From Roseiarcus sp963823165 (GTDB taxonomy: Bacteria > Pseudomonadota > Alphaproteobacteria > Rhizobiales > Beijerinckiaceae), in NCBI GenBank assembly GCA_963823165.1, contig CAWGKV010000015.1, forward strand, positions 1 to 64,000: a DNA stretch of 64,000 nucleotides, read 5' to 3'. Each line of letters begins with the position of its first letter. Position 1 is the stretch's first letter. Shown here piece after piece: positions 42,748 to 51,418 of this stretch. The position numbers and the translations under genes were made by a program. The notes below the pieces were generated by a model. It saw only the letters and a program-made list of their open reading frames with translations, had not been told where the DNA came from and made no database searches.

Positions 42748-43664
42748 TGCACGACGCCGTCCTCACCGTCCTCGTCGCCATGCTCGGCGGCGCGATCCGG
42801 GTGTCGACGCCCTTCATGTTCGTCGCGCTCGGCGAGTGCCTGACCGAGAAATCGGGCCGGGTGAATCTCGGCCTCGAGGGCACGCTGGTGCTCGGCGCCA
42901 TGGTCGCCTACGCCTTCTCCTACCACACCGGGTCGCCGTGGGTCGGCGTCCTGTTCGCCGGCGTCGCCGGCTCGTTTCTCGGCGCGATGCACGGCACGAT
43001 CTGCGGCCTGCCGCGCGTCAATGACGTCGCGGTCGGCATTTCGATGATGCTGTTCGGCACCGGAGTCGCGTTCTTCTTCGGCAAGCCCTACATCCAGCCG
43101 GAGGCGCCGAGGCTCGCCTCGATCCCGCTCGGATTCTGGAGCCACAGCCCCAATCTCAAGAGCGCGCTGCAGGTCAACCCGCTGTTCTTCGTCGGCATCG
43201 TGATCGCCGTCCTGCTCGCCTGGTCGCTGCGCAACACCCGCTGGGGCCTCGTCGTCCGCACCGTCGGGGACAGCGCCGCGGCGGCCCGCGCAATGGGCAT
43301 CTCGGTCAATTGGGTGCGGTTCCTGACGACGACGGTCGGCGGCTTTCTCGCCGGCGTCGGCGGCGCCTTCCTGTCGCTTTCCTATCCAGGCTCCTGGAAC
43401 CAGGGTCTGTCCTCGGGACAAGGGCTGATGGCGGTCGCGCTGGTCATCTTCGCCCGCTGGAACCCTTTGCGCTGCGTGGCGGCGGCGCTTCTCTTCGGCG
43501 GCGCCGGCGCCATCGGCCCGTCGCTGCAGTCGGTCGGAATCACGCAGGGCTACTACTTCTTCAACGCCGCGCCCTACATCCTCACCCTCGCCATCATGAT
43601 CGCGACCTCGAGCGCCAAGCATTCGGCGCGCGACATGCCGGGCGAGCTGTCGATGGCCAAGTAG
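42744..43664 (+). CDS. BMP-type ABC transporter permease 2
   Basis: This 306-aa permease of the YufQ/NupQ class has STPFMFVALGECLTEKSGRV then NLGLEGTLVLGAMVAYAFSY, and about eight membrane segments. It is the second half of the importer channel. It is translationally coupled to permease 1 (ATGA) and followed 10 bp later by the biuret-hydrolase-like gene. Confidence 0.92.
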   Translation: MMHDAVLTVLVAMLGGAIRVSTPFMFVALGECLTEKSGRVNLGLEGTLVLGAMVAYAFSYHTGSPWVGVLFAGVAGSFLGAMHGTICGLPRVNDVAVGISMMLFGTGVAFFFGKPYIQPEAPRLASIPLGFWSHSPNLKSALQVNPLFFVGIVIAVLLAWSLRNTRWGLVVRTVGDSAAAARAMGISVNWVRFLTTTVGGFLAGVGGAFLSLSYPGSWNQGLSSGQGLMAVALVIFARWNPLRCVAAALLFGGAGAIGPSLQSVGITQGYYFFNAAPYILTLAIMIATSSAKHSARDMPGELSMAK

Positions 43665-43674
43665 GAGCGCGCGC

Positions 43675-44352
43675 ATGCCGACTTTCGCCGCCGACCCCTA
43701 TCCGTGGCCCTGGAACGGCGACTGGCGGCCGGACAACACCGCAATCATCGTCATCGACATGCAGACCGACTTCTGCGGCAAGGGCGGCTATGTCGACGCG
43801 ATGGGCTACGATCTCACGCTGACCCGGGCGCCGATCGAGCCGATCCGCGCTCTCCTCGAAGCGGCGCGCGGCAGGGGCTATCATGTCATCCACACCCGCG
43901 AGGGCCACCGTCCCGATCTCGCCGACCTGCCAGCCAACAAGCGCTGGCGCTCGCAGCGGATCGGCGCCGGCATCGGAGATGCGGGCCCGTGTGGAAAGAT
44001 CCTCGTCCGCGGCGAGCCGGGCTGGGAGATCATCGACGAACTCAAGCCGCTGCCGGGCGAACCGGTCATCGACAAGCCCGGCAAGGGCTCGTTCTGCGCC
44101 ACCGACCTCGAACTGATCATGCGGACGCGCGGCATCGACAATCTCGTTCTCACCGGCATCACCACCGACGTCTGCGTCCACACGACGATGCGTGAAGCCA
44201 ATGACCGCGGCTTCGAATGTCTGCTTCTGGAAGATTGCTGCGGCGCGACGGACGCCGGCAATCATCTCGCCGCGATCAAGATGGTGACGATGCAGGGCGG
44301 CGTGTTCGGCGCCGTCGGCTCCTCGAAGCCTTTCATCGAGGCGATGCCATGA
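43675..44352 (+). CDS. biuH: Biuret amidohydrolase-like cysteine hydrolase
   Basis: This 225-aa isochorismatase-fold hydrolase has catalytic Cys167 in TTDVCVHTTMREAND, Asp28 in VIDMQTDFCGKGGYV and Lys134 in DKPGKGSFCATDL. These segments and HTREGHRPDLADLPANKRW match my memory of rhizobial BiuH (biuret to allophanate plus ammonia) very closely, more so than RutB. No cyanuric acid hydrolase or allophanate hydrolase is present in the window, so the substrate may be biuret or another ureide. It is embedded in the importer operon, with its stop overlapping the ATPase start (ATGA). Confidence 0.8.
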   Translation: MPTFAADPYPWPWNGDWRPDNTAIIVIDMQTDFCGKGGYVDAMGYDLTLTRAPIEPIRALLEAARGRGYHVIHTREGHRPDLADLPANKRWRSQRIGAGIGDAGPCGKILVRGEPGWEIIDELKPLPGEPVIDKPGKGSFCATDLELIMRTRGIDNLVLTGITTDVCVHTTMREANDRGFECLLLEDCCGATDAGNHLAAIKMVTMQGGVFGAVGSSKPFIEAMP

Positions 44353-45869
44353 AGGCCGCCCGCGCGCCTTCGCTCGAGACCATCGGCATGAGCAAGTCCT
44401 TCGGGGCTCTGAAGGCGCTGCAGGACGTCTCCATCCAGGTTCCGGCGGGCTCGTTCCACGCCCTGCTCGGCGAGAACGGCGCCGGCAAGTCGACCCTCGT
44501 CAAATGCATCATGGGCTTCTACAAACCCGACCGCGGCCAGCTCCTGATCGACGGGGAGGAGGCGATCGTGCGCAACCCGCGCGACGCCCAGGCGCTCGGC
44601 GTCGGCATGGTCTACCAGCATTTCACCCTCGTTCCCGCCCTGACTGCGGCCGAAAACCTGGTCGTCAGCCGCGCTGACGCGCCGGGGGTCATCGACTGGC
44701 GCAAGGAGCGGAAGGCGCTCGAAGCGTTCCTCGATGGGATGCCGTTCCGCGTGCCGCTGAAGAAGCCGGTGTCGGCCATGGCGGCGGGCGAGAAGCAGAA
44801 GCTCGAGATCCTGAAACTCCTCTACCTCAACCAGCGCTTTCTCATCCTGGACGAGCCGACTTCGGTGCTGACGCCGGGCGAGGCGGACGAGATCCTCGGC
44901 CTTCTGCGCGCCATGGCGCATCGGGGCGAGATCACCGTCGCCATGATCAGCCACAAGTTCCGCGAGGTCGAGGCGTTCTGCGACGACTTCACCGTGCTGA
45001 GACGGGGGGCGAGGGTCGGCGGCGGCAAGGTCGGCGCGGTGTCGACGCGCGACATGGCGGCGATGATGATCGGCGACGCGGTCGTTCGCCCCTCGGCGGC
45101 GCGCGCGTCGGCCCCGCAGAACGGCGGAGCGACGCTCGAGATCGCCGGCCTGTTCGCCGAGAACGACGAAGGGCGCGACGCGGTCAACGGTTTCGACATC
45201 AAGGTCCGCCCCGGCGAGATCGTCGGCGTCGCCGGCGTGTCGGGCAACGGCCAGAGCGAGCTGGTCGAAGCCTTGTCCGGGCAGCGGCCGATCAAGCTCG
45301 GTCAGGTGCTGATCCGCGACGTGGACTTCGAGCCGACGCGCGACCATTACGACCGCTTCAAGGTGTTCGGCCTGCCGGAGGAGCCGCTGAAGAACGCCTC
45401 CGTGCCGACCATGACGGTCGCCGAGAACATGGCGTTTCGCGTCTTCGACAAGGCGCCGATGTCGCGCCTCGGCTTCTGGCTGTCGGGCGCGCCGATGCGC
45501 GCCACGGCGCGCGACCTCATCGCCCGCTACAACGTGAAAACGCCGTCGACCGAAACGCAGATCCGCGATCTCTCGGGCGGCAACGTGCAGCGCGCAGTGC
45601 TGGCGCGCGAACTTTCCGGCGACGTCGACGTGCTGATCGTCGCCAACCCGTGCTTCGGTCTCGACTTCGCCTCGGTCGCCGACATCAGGGCGCAGATCAT
45701 GGAGCAGCGCAACCGCGGCGCGGCGGTCCTGCTGGTGTCGGAGGACCTGGACGAGATCCTCGAGCTGTCGGACCGCATCGCGGTCATGTCCGGCGGCAAG
45801 GTCGCCTATCTGACCGAGGCGGCGGGCGCCGACCGCACGACGATCGGCCGCTACATGGCGGGACACTGA
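44349..45869 (+). CDS. BMP-type ABC transporter ATP-binding protein (two NBDs)
   Basis: This 506-aa double ATPase has Walker A GENGAGKST and Walker B FLILDEPTSVLTP in the first domain. The second has the degenerate GVSGNGQSE loop and the LSGGNVQRAVLARELS signature, as usual for sugar/nucleoside importers. It energises the BMP permease pair. The usual Asp-Glu of the second Walker B is replaced (VANPCFGLDFAS), common in this class. Confidence 0.93.
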   Translation: MKAARAPSLETIGMSKSFGALKALQDVSIQVPAGSFHALLGENGAGKSTLVKCIMGFYKPDRGQLLIDGEEAIVRNPRDAQALGVGMVYQHFTLVPALTAAENLVVSRADAPGVIDWRKERKALEAFLDGMPFRVPLKKPVSAMAAGEKQKLEILKLLYLNQRFLILDEPTSVLTPGEADEILGLLRAMAHRGEITVAMISHKFREVEAFCDDFTVLRRGARVGGGKVGAVSTRDMAAMMIGDAVVRPSAARASAPQNGGATLEIAGLFAENDEGRDAVNGFDIKVRPGEIVGVAGVSGNGQSELVEALSGQRPIKLGQVLIRDVDFEPTRDHYDRFKVFGLPEEPLKNASVPTMTVAENMAFRVFDKAPMSRLGFWLSGAPMRATARDLIARYNVKTPSTETQIRDLSGGNVQRAVLARELSGDVDVLIVANPCFGLDFASVADIRAQIMEQRNRGAAVLLVSEDLDEILELSDRIAVMSGGKVAYLTEAAGADRTTIGRYMAGH

Positions 45870-45940
45870 TGGTGGAGAGGGGCTGGACGGTGCGCTGCAG
45901 GGAATGCGGTTTCTTGTACGCGGCCGGGGCCGCATCTCTC

Positions 45941-46075
45941 CCGCCCCCCTTGCGGGGGCGGGCCGGGGTCGGGGGTTTCGCGGACCTTTCCGTTTCGCGT
46001 TTACAAGGCCTATAGCCGGAAAAGCATGGCGAAACCCCCTTCCCTAGCCCTCCCCCACAAGGGGGGAGGGAATCC
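45941..46075. repeat. GC-rich palindromic intergenic element
   Basis: Paired inverted blocks (CCCCCCTTGCGGGGGCGGG near 45950, and CCTCCCCCACAAGGGGGGAGG near 46049-46069) can form two hairpins separated by a short AT-richer segment. The pattern resembles short interspersed palindromes of Hyphomicrobiales. The right block runs into the open frame of the next gene. A related block lies at 48388-48428. Confidence 0.55.
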
Positions 46076-46856
46076 GGGCGCATCCCGATGGGCCGCGCGG
46101 AACAGCGCCAAGGCCGCGGTCCGCAACCGCGTGTGGAGCCGCCTCGTCGAAACCGGGGTCGGCGTCGGCCCGGCCTTCGACCGCATCCCGAATTTCGTCG
46201 GCGCCGACGCCGCGGCGAAAAGGCTGAGCGGCCTCGAGCAGTGGAAGCGGGCGCGGGTCGTCAAGTGCAATCCCGATCCGCCGCAAATCCCGGTCCGCCT
46301 GCGGGCGCTGTACGACGGCAAGCTCCTGTTCTCGCCTGTGCCGCATCTCACGCAGGGCTTTCCCTACCTGCGCATCGACCCGGAAAAACTGGCGGCGAAG
46401 GGCGTCGACTTCGAGACCGCCGCCACCTCGCAAGGCTTCATGCAATTCGGCGAGCCGGTCGGCTTCGAGGACATGCCGAAGCTCGACTTCTGCGTCGTCG
46501 GCTGCGTCGCGGTCACACGGAGCGGCGGCCGCACCGGCAAGGGCGCGGGCTTCGCCGATCTCGAACAGGGCGTCTTTCGCGAGCTCGGCCTCGTCGATTC
46601 CTCGACGCCGATTGCGACGACGGTCCATTCCTCGCAAGTGGTCGACGATTCCGAGATCGTCATGGAGAGCCACGATTCGGCGCTCGACTTCATTGCGACC
46701 GAGCTCGAGCTGATCGAAACCCGCACCCCCTACCCTCAGCCGCAAGGCGTCGCCTGGGCGAAAGTCCGCCCGGACCAGTTCGCCGACATTCCCTTTTTGA
46801 GCGCGCTCCGCCGCTCGATCGAGAGCCGGAAGCGCGCGGCAGGCGTCGAGCCGTGA
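46026..46856 (+). CDS. 5-formyltetrahydrofolate cyclo-ligase-like protein
   Basis: This is a 276-aa protein of the 5-FCL-like family (longer than metabolic FCLs). It has KAAVRNRVWSRL, GRTGKGAGFADLEQGVF (the phosphate/ATP-loop segment) and PIATTVHSSQVVDD. Relatives sit beside purine, pyrimidine and thiamine-related catabolic genes and their reaction is often unknown. The only in-frame ATG (46026) lies inside the palindromic element, so the first ~20 residues (PSLALPHKGGGNPG) are repeat-derived. The conserved part starts near residue 28. It overlaps the amidohydrolase start by 4 bp. Confidence 0.8.
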   Translation: MAKPPSLALPHKGGGNPGASRWAARNSAKAAVRNRVWSRLVETGVGVGPAFDRIPNFVGADAAAKRLSGLEQWKRARVVKCNPDPPQIPVRLRALYDGKLLFSPVPHLTQGFPYLRIDPEKLAAKGVDFETAATSQGFMQFGEPVGFEDMPKLDFCVVGCVAVTRSGGRTGKGAGFADLEQGVFRELGLVDSSTPIATTVHSSQVVDDSEIVMESHDSALDFIATELELIETRTPYPQPQGVAWAKVRPDQFADIPFLSALRRSIESRKRAAGVEP

Positions 46857-48295
46857 GCGAGCTGCTGAGAGGCGTCGTACTGCTGCCGACGGATGGCGGG
46901 CTCGCCGGCCCGCCGGTCGACGTCGCGATCGAAGACGGCCGCATCGCTGCCATCGCGTCGGCGGCGGAAGCGCCGAAGCGACGGCTCCTCGCCATGCCGG
47001 CGCCGGTCAACGCGCACGACCACGCCCGCCCGCTGTCGCCGACGTCGTTCGGCGCGGCGGGCAAGCCGCTCGAGACGTGGCTCCTGCGTCTCGCCGCGAT
47101 GCCGCCGATCGACCCCTATCTCGGCGCGCTCGCCGCCTTCGGGCGGGCGGCGCGGGCCGGCGCCGCCTCGGTGATGGCCCACTACACCCGCTTTCACGGG
47201 CCCATGCCGCCGGTCGAGGAGGCGCGTGCGATCGCCAAAGCCGCAGCCGACGTCGGCGTGCGCGTGACCTTCGCGGTGTCCCTGCAAGACCGCAATCCGC
47301 TGGTCTACAGCCTCGACGAACGCGTTCTGACGGAACTGCCGCCGCGATCGCGCGCGACGGTCGAGGCCCAGTTCTTCGCTCCCACGCCGGGCATGGAGGA
47401 CCAGATCGCCCGGGTCGAGGCGATCGCCGAGGCGTCCGCGAGCGATGCATTCTCGGTGCAGTTCGGCCCACGCGGCCCGCAATGGTGTTCCGACGCGCTG
47501 CTTGCCGCCGTCGCCGAACGCTCACGCGATACGGGCCGGCGGGTCCACATGCATCTGCTCGAGACGCGGTATCAGCGCGCCTTCGCCGACCGGGCCTACC
47601 CCGAGGGCGCCGTCCAACGCCTGAAGGCGCTGAAACTCCTGTCGCCGCGTCTGACGCTTGCCCACTGCGTTCACGCAAACGCGGAGGATCTCGACTTGAT
47701 CGCGGAATCTGGCGCGGTCATCGCCACGAACCCAAGCTCGAACCTGCACCTCAAGAGCGGCGTCGCGCCGATCGCAGAGGCGATCAAGCGCGGCTGCCGC
47801 GTCGCGATCGGCGTCGACGCCTCGGCCTTCGACGAGGACGACGACGTTTTGCGCGAACTGCGGCTCGGCCATTTCCTGCACGGCGGCTGGGGCTTCGACG
47901 GCGTCATCGAGCGCGGCCAATGGCTCGCGCGGACGGTCGCCGACGGGCGGTTCGCAAACGGCGCGCCGGGCGACGGCGCGCTCCGCGCGGGCGCGCCGGC
48001 CGACATCCTCGTGCTCGACCTCGACGCGCTCGATCGCGACGCGGTCATGCCCGTCGAGCCGATCGATCTCGTCTTCGCCCGCGCGACGGCGGCGCATGTG
48101 GCGAAACTTTACGTCGCCGGAAACGAGATCGTCCGAGACGGCCGCCTGACCCGCGTCGACCTCGAAGCGGCCGAGGCCGCGCTGCGTTGCGAATACCGCG
48201 AGAAAATGCCGTCGCGGTCGGCGTTGCTCGAGGCATGGCGCGATCTCGAGCCGGCCGTCGCCGCGCATTACCGAAGCGGACTCGGCTGTTGCTGA
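46853..48295 (+). CDS. Amidohydrolase (cytosine/guanine-deaminase-like)
   Basis: This 480-aa metal-dependent hydrolase starts with GTG at 46853, overlapping the previous stop. The HxH motif is NAHDHARPL. Further metal ligands lie in HMHLLETRYQ and AHCVHANAEDLDLI, and the catalytic aspartate in GVDASAFDEDDD. This is the ATZ/TRZ/deaminase branch, which removes ammonia or chloride from purines, pyrimidines or triazines. With the BMP importer and BiuH-like enzyme it suggests stepwise breakdown of an N-heterocycle. The exact substrate is unknown. Confidence 0.88.
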   Translation: MSELLRGVVLLPTDGGLAGPPVDVAIEDGRIAAIASAAEAPKRRLLAMPAPVNAHDHARPLSPTSFGAAGKPLETWLLRLAAMPPIDPYLGALAAFGRAARAGAASVMAHYTRFHGPMPPVEEARAIAKAAADVGVRVTFAVSLQDRNPLVYSLDERVLTELPPRSRATVEAQFFAPTPGMEDQIARVEAIAEASASDAFSVQFGPRGPQWCSDALLAAVAERSRDTGRRVHMHLLETRYQRAFADRAYPEGAVQRLKALKLLSPRLTLAHCVHANAEDLDLIAESGAVIATNPSSNLHLKSGVAPIAEAIKRGCRVAIGVDASAFDEDDDVLRELRLGHFLHGGWGFDGVIERGQWLARTVADGRFANGAPGDGALRAGAPADILVLDLDALDRDAVMPVEPIDLVFARATAAHVAKLYVAGNEIVRDGRLTRVDLEAAEAALRCEYREKMPSRSALLEAWRDLEPAVAAHYRSGLGCC

Positions 48296-48387
48296 GGGCG
48301 GCAGTCCCCTTCGCCCCGCTTGCGGACACAAGGTGGCGCGAAGCGCCGGATGAGGGGCGACGCCGATCTCCGCCGCGTGGCCCCGCC

Positions 48388-48428
48388 CCTCACCCCGGCC
48401 CTCTCCCCGCAAGCGGGGCGAGGGGGCG
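48388..48428. repeat. GC-rich palindrome related to the 45.95-kb element
   Basis: CCCTCACCCCGGCCCTCTCC followed by CCGCAAGCGGGGCGAGGG forms a strong hairpin around GCAAGC in the gap between the amidohydrolase and oxygenase genes. It may also act as a terminator-like structure, though no T run follows. Confidence 0.45.
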
Positions 48429-48506
48429 AATCCTTGCGGGTGAATGCGGGCGACGAGGTCGGCCGGATGAAGGGCGGCGGCTCGATTCCGAGAGGGAGAA
48501 TGGACC

Positions 48507-49445
48507 ATGACCCATGAGCTGCCCATCATCGACCTCGGCGAAGGGAGCGAGGACGGAGCCGCGCCTGCGGCCCTTGCGGAGAAGATCGGGATCGCCTGTC
48601 GGGACATCGGCTTCTTCTACGTCGTTCATCACGGCGTCGATCGCGCGCTGATGAACGAGGCCTTCGCGGAATCGCGGCGCTTCTTCGCTCTGCCGCTCGC
48701 CGACAAGCGGAGAATCGCAATCGAAACCGTCGGCGGCAACCGCGGCTATTCCGGCCTTTTGCGCGAGGCGCTCGATCCTGCGCGCGGACCCGACATGAAG
48801 GAGGCGTTCAACGTCGGCTTCGACCTCGAGCCCGACGACCCGGAGCTTCTCGCCGGCAAGCCGTTCCGCGCGCTCAACGCCTGGCCGAAGCTCGCCGGAT
48901 TCCGCGAGACGCTGCTCGCCTATTACGACGCCTGCGCCGCGCTAGGCGGCCGTCTGCACCGCGCCTTTGCGAGAGATCTCGGGGTCGATCCGAATTTCTT
49001 CGCCGACATGTTCGACCGCCCGATGGCGACGCTGCGCCTGCTGCGCTATCCGGCCGCCGCGGGCGACAAGATCGGCGCGGGCGCGCACACCGACTACGGC
49101 AACCTGACCCTGCTCGCGACCGACGACGTGGGCGGCCTCGAAGTTCGCACGCGGTCCGGCGACTGGATCGAAGCCCCCGCCTTGCCGGGCGCGTTCGTCG
49201 TCAATATCGGCGACTGCCTGATGCGCTGGACAAACGACGTCTACGTCTCGACCCCGCACCGCGTCGTCAACCGCAGCGGCCGCGAGCGCTATTCCATCGC
49301 CTTCTTCTACGACCCCAATCCAGACGCGGAAGTCGCCGCCATCCCCTCCTGCGTCGCCCTGGGCGACCTCGCCCGCTACCCGCCCGTCCTGGCGGCCGAC
49401 TATCTCAGGCGCAGGCTCGATGCCAGCAAGCCGGCAGGCGCCTGA
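48507..49445 (+). CDS. Isopenicillin-N-synthase-like 2OG/Fe(II) oxygenase
   Basis: This 312-aa oxygenase has iron ligands H194 and D196 (GAHTDYGN) and H251 (STPHRVVN), with R261/S263 (RYSIAFF) binding 2-oxoglutarate. The N-terminal DIGFFYVVHHGVD segment is typical of the IPNS/gibberellin-oxidase-like group. Bacterial members hydroxylate diverse small molecules. It lies 211 bp after the amidohydrolase with its own good ribosome binding site, so it may be part of the same catabolic unit. Confidence 0.9.
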   Translation: MTHELPIIDLGEGSEDGAAPAALAEKIGIACRDIGFFYVVHHGVDRALMNEAFAESRRFFALPLADKRRIAIETVGGNRGYSGLLREALDPARGPDMKEAFNVGFDLEPDDPELLAGKPFRALNAWPKLAGFRETLLAYYDACAALGGRLHRAFARDLGVDPNFFADMFDRPMATLRLLRYPAAAGDKIGAGAHTDYGNLTLLATDDVGGLEVRTRSGDWIEAPALPGAFVVNIGDCLMRWTNDVYVSTPHRVVNRSGRERYSIAFFYDPNPDAEVAAIPSCVALGDLARYPPVLAADYLRRRLDASKPAGA

Positions 49446-49466
49446 GGGCAACGGCGGCGCTGCCGG

Positions 49467-49937
49467 CTATCGATGGCCGCGTGCGGCCAGAAAAGCCTCG
49501 AAGGCCCGCAACGTAGCGGGCGAGACGTAATGCTCGATGCCCTCGGCGTCGGCCTCGGCGGCCTCGCGCGGCGCGCCTACCGCTACGAGCAGATCGACGA
49601 CGAGCCGGTGGCGCTGACGGACGCTTTTCGCCATCGCGGCGCCGGCCTCGGTAAGAAATATCCCGCGATAGGGCTGCGCTTTCGCGAGCCCCTCCCGCTT
49701 CAGACGGCCGATCGCCTTGCTGGCGGTCGGGTGGGCGACGCCGAGCCGCCGCGCGATATCGGTCGTGCGCGCTTCGCCGTTGACCGCGATCAGATCGGCG
49801 ATCAGCTCAGTATAATCCTCGAGCATAGAGGTCGAGCGGGCCGAACGCGCCCTTATGAAGCGTCGGGCCTGGACCGGCTCGGTTGCGAGTTCCGCCCCTT
49901 CTGACGGCGGACTCTTCCCGCGACTCTTCGTGACCAC
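49467..49937 (-). CDS. mntR: Manganese-dependent regulator MntR (DtxR family)
   Basis: This 156-aa protein (GTG at 49937 chosen because it gives the normal length) has the DtxR winged helix (YTELIADLIAVNGEARTTDI; RLGVAHPTASKAIGRLKREG) and the helical metal domain with DAEGIEHYVSPATL. With Mn2+ bound it should repress mntH, which is divergent 164 bp away. The frame continues upstream to 50006, but that extension covers promoter DNA. Confidence 0.9.
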   Translation of the reverse strand: MVTKSRGKSPPSEGAELATEPVQARRFIRARSARSTSMLEDYTELIADLIAVNGEARTTDIARRLGVAHPTASKAIGRLKREGLAKAQPYRGIFLTEAGAAMAKSVRQRHRLVVDLLVAVGAPREAAEADAEGIEHYVSPATLRAFEAFLAARGHR

Positions 49938-50043
49938 CCAGCCCTCGCCCAGCCCGCTGCAACAAAAAAACATCACCGAGAGTTCATTATGCAGCCTCGA
50001 CTGCAAAATGCAACCATGTGTCTCTGCGCCGCCTTACACCCTA

Positions 50044-50071
50044 TTGACTATTAGGTAGCTAAGGGTACATT
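50044..50071 (+). promoter_or_regulatory. mntH promoter with DtxR/MntR-type operator
   Basis: TTGACT (50044-50049) and TACATT (50066-50071), 16 bp apart, form a plausible sigma-70 promoter. Between them TTAGGTAGCTAA (50051-50062) is an imperfect palindrome resembling the TTAGG...CTAA DtxR-family box. MntR bound there would block polymerase. Transcription from this promoter would start downstream of the ATG at 50072, which supports 50102 as the mntH start. Confidence 0.55.
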
Positions 50072-50101
50072 ATGCAGCCGAGGCGTTCGAAAGGGTCGAG
50101 A

Positions 50102-51418
50102 ATGGCGATGAGTGATTTGACGGCCACGCGACCGGGAATGACCGACCGGACCGTCGAAGGCATTCGCGCGGTGCTGGACGGCAAGATGCGCTGGCATAGC
50201 CCGCTGCTGTTCGCCGGCCCCGCAGTCATCGCCTCGATCGCCTACATGGATCCCGGAAATTTCGCCACCAACATCCAGGCCGGCGCGAAATACGGCTACG
50301 CGCTGCTTTGGGTGGTGCTGGTGGCGAACGTCGTCGCCATGCTGTACCAGGCGCTATCGGCCAAGCTCGGCATCGTCACCGGGCGCAATTTGGCCGAAAT
50401 GTGCCGGGAGCATTTTCCGCGACCGGTGGTCTGGGGCTTATGGATCGTCAGCGAAGTGGCGGCGATGGCGACCGACCTGGCCGAGTTCCTCGGCGGCGCC
50501 ATCGGCCTGTCGCTGTTGCTGCACATCCCCCTGGTTGCAGGCATGGGCGTCACCGCCGTGCTGACTTACGGCCTCCTGATGTTCGAAGGGCGGGGTTTTC
50601 GCCCGATCGAACTGATCATCGGCGCCCTCGTCGCCGCCATCGCCCTCTGCTATCTCGCCGAATTGTTCATCGCGCCGGTCGATTGGGGCGCGGCGGGGAT
50701 CGGCGCCGTGGTTCCGCTGTTGCCGGACGCAGGCGCGGTGACGATCGCCGTCGGCATCGTCGGCGCGACGATCATGCCGCACGCGATCTTCCTGCATTCC
50801 GGCCTCACCCAGAACCGGGCGCCGGCCCGCGACGACCGCGAAAGGCGCCAGTTGCTGAGGTTCTCGAACATCGAGGTCCTTATCGCCCTTGCGGTGGCCG
50901 GTCTCGTCAATATGGCGATGGTGGTCATGGCGGCGAGCGCATTCCACGAAGGCCACAGCGACGTCGCGGAAATCGAGACCGCCTATTCGACGCTGACGCC
51001 GCTCCTCGGCTCGTTCGCGGCGGGCGCGTTCCTGACCGCGCTGCTGGCCTCCGGCCTGTCGAGCTCGGCGGTCGGCACGATGGCCGGTCAGTTGATCATG
51101 CAGGGTTTTGTCGGCTTCAAGATCCCGGTCATGGTCCGCCGTCTGGTGACCATGATTCCGGCCTTCGTCGTCGTCTGGCTCGGCGTCAATTCGACCAACG
51201 CGCTGGTCATCAGCCAGGTCGTGCTGAGCATCGCCCTGCCCGCGCCAGTCATCGCCCTGCTCATATTCACCCGCCGCAGGGACATCATGGGCGATTTCGC
51301 CAACAGCCGCCTGACCAATGTCTCAGCGGTCGTCGGCGCCCTGCTGATCCTCACCCTGAACGCCGTCCTGCTCATGCAGACGTTCGGCGTGAACATTCCC
51401 GGTTTGCCGAGCGGTTGA
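50102..51418 (+). CDS. mntH: Nramp divalent metal transporter MntH
   Basis: This 438-aa proton-coupled Mn2+/Fe2+ importer has MDPGNFATNIQAG in the first membrane helix (metal-binding Asp/Asn), MPHAIFLHSGL in helix 6 (Met-Pro-His), and about eleven membrane segments. The ATG at 50102 is preferred to 50072 because AAAGGG lies 6 nt upstream and the likely promoter would exclude the earlier codon. It is divergent from mntR. Confidence 0.95.
   Translation: MAMSDLTATRPGMTDRTVEGIRAVLDGKMRWHSPLLFAGPAVIASIAYMDPGNFATNIQAGAKYGYALLWVVLVANVVAMLYQALSAKLGIVTGRNLAEMCREHFPRPVVWGLWIVSEVAAMATDLAEFLGGAIGLSLLLHIPLVAGMGVTAVLTYGLLMFEGRGFRPIELIIGALVAAIALCYLAELFIAPVDWGAAGIGAVVPLLPDAGAVTIAVGIVGATIMPHAIFLHSGLTQNRAPARDDRERRQLLRFSNIEVLIALAVAGLVNMAMVVMAASAFHEGHSDVAEIETAYSTLTPLLGSFAAGAFLTALLASGLSSSAVGTMAGQLIMQGFVGFKIPVMVRRLVTMIPAFVVVWLGVNSTNALVISQVVLSIALPAPVIALLIFTRRRDIMGDFANSRLTNVSAVVGALLILTLNAVLLMQTFGVNIPGLPSG

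Noticed and set aside
43675..44352. Ureidoacrylate amidohydrolase RutB
   Set aside because: None of the other rut genes is present and the conserved segments fit BiuH better; kept only as an alternative.
50072..50101. ATG at 50072 as the mntH start
   Set aside because: It would lie upstream of the likely transcription start and lacks a ribosome binding site; 50102 is better placed.
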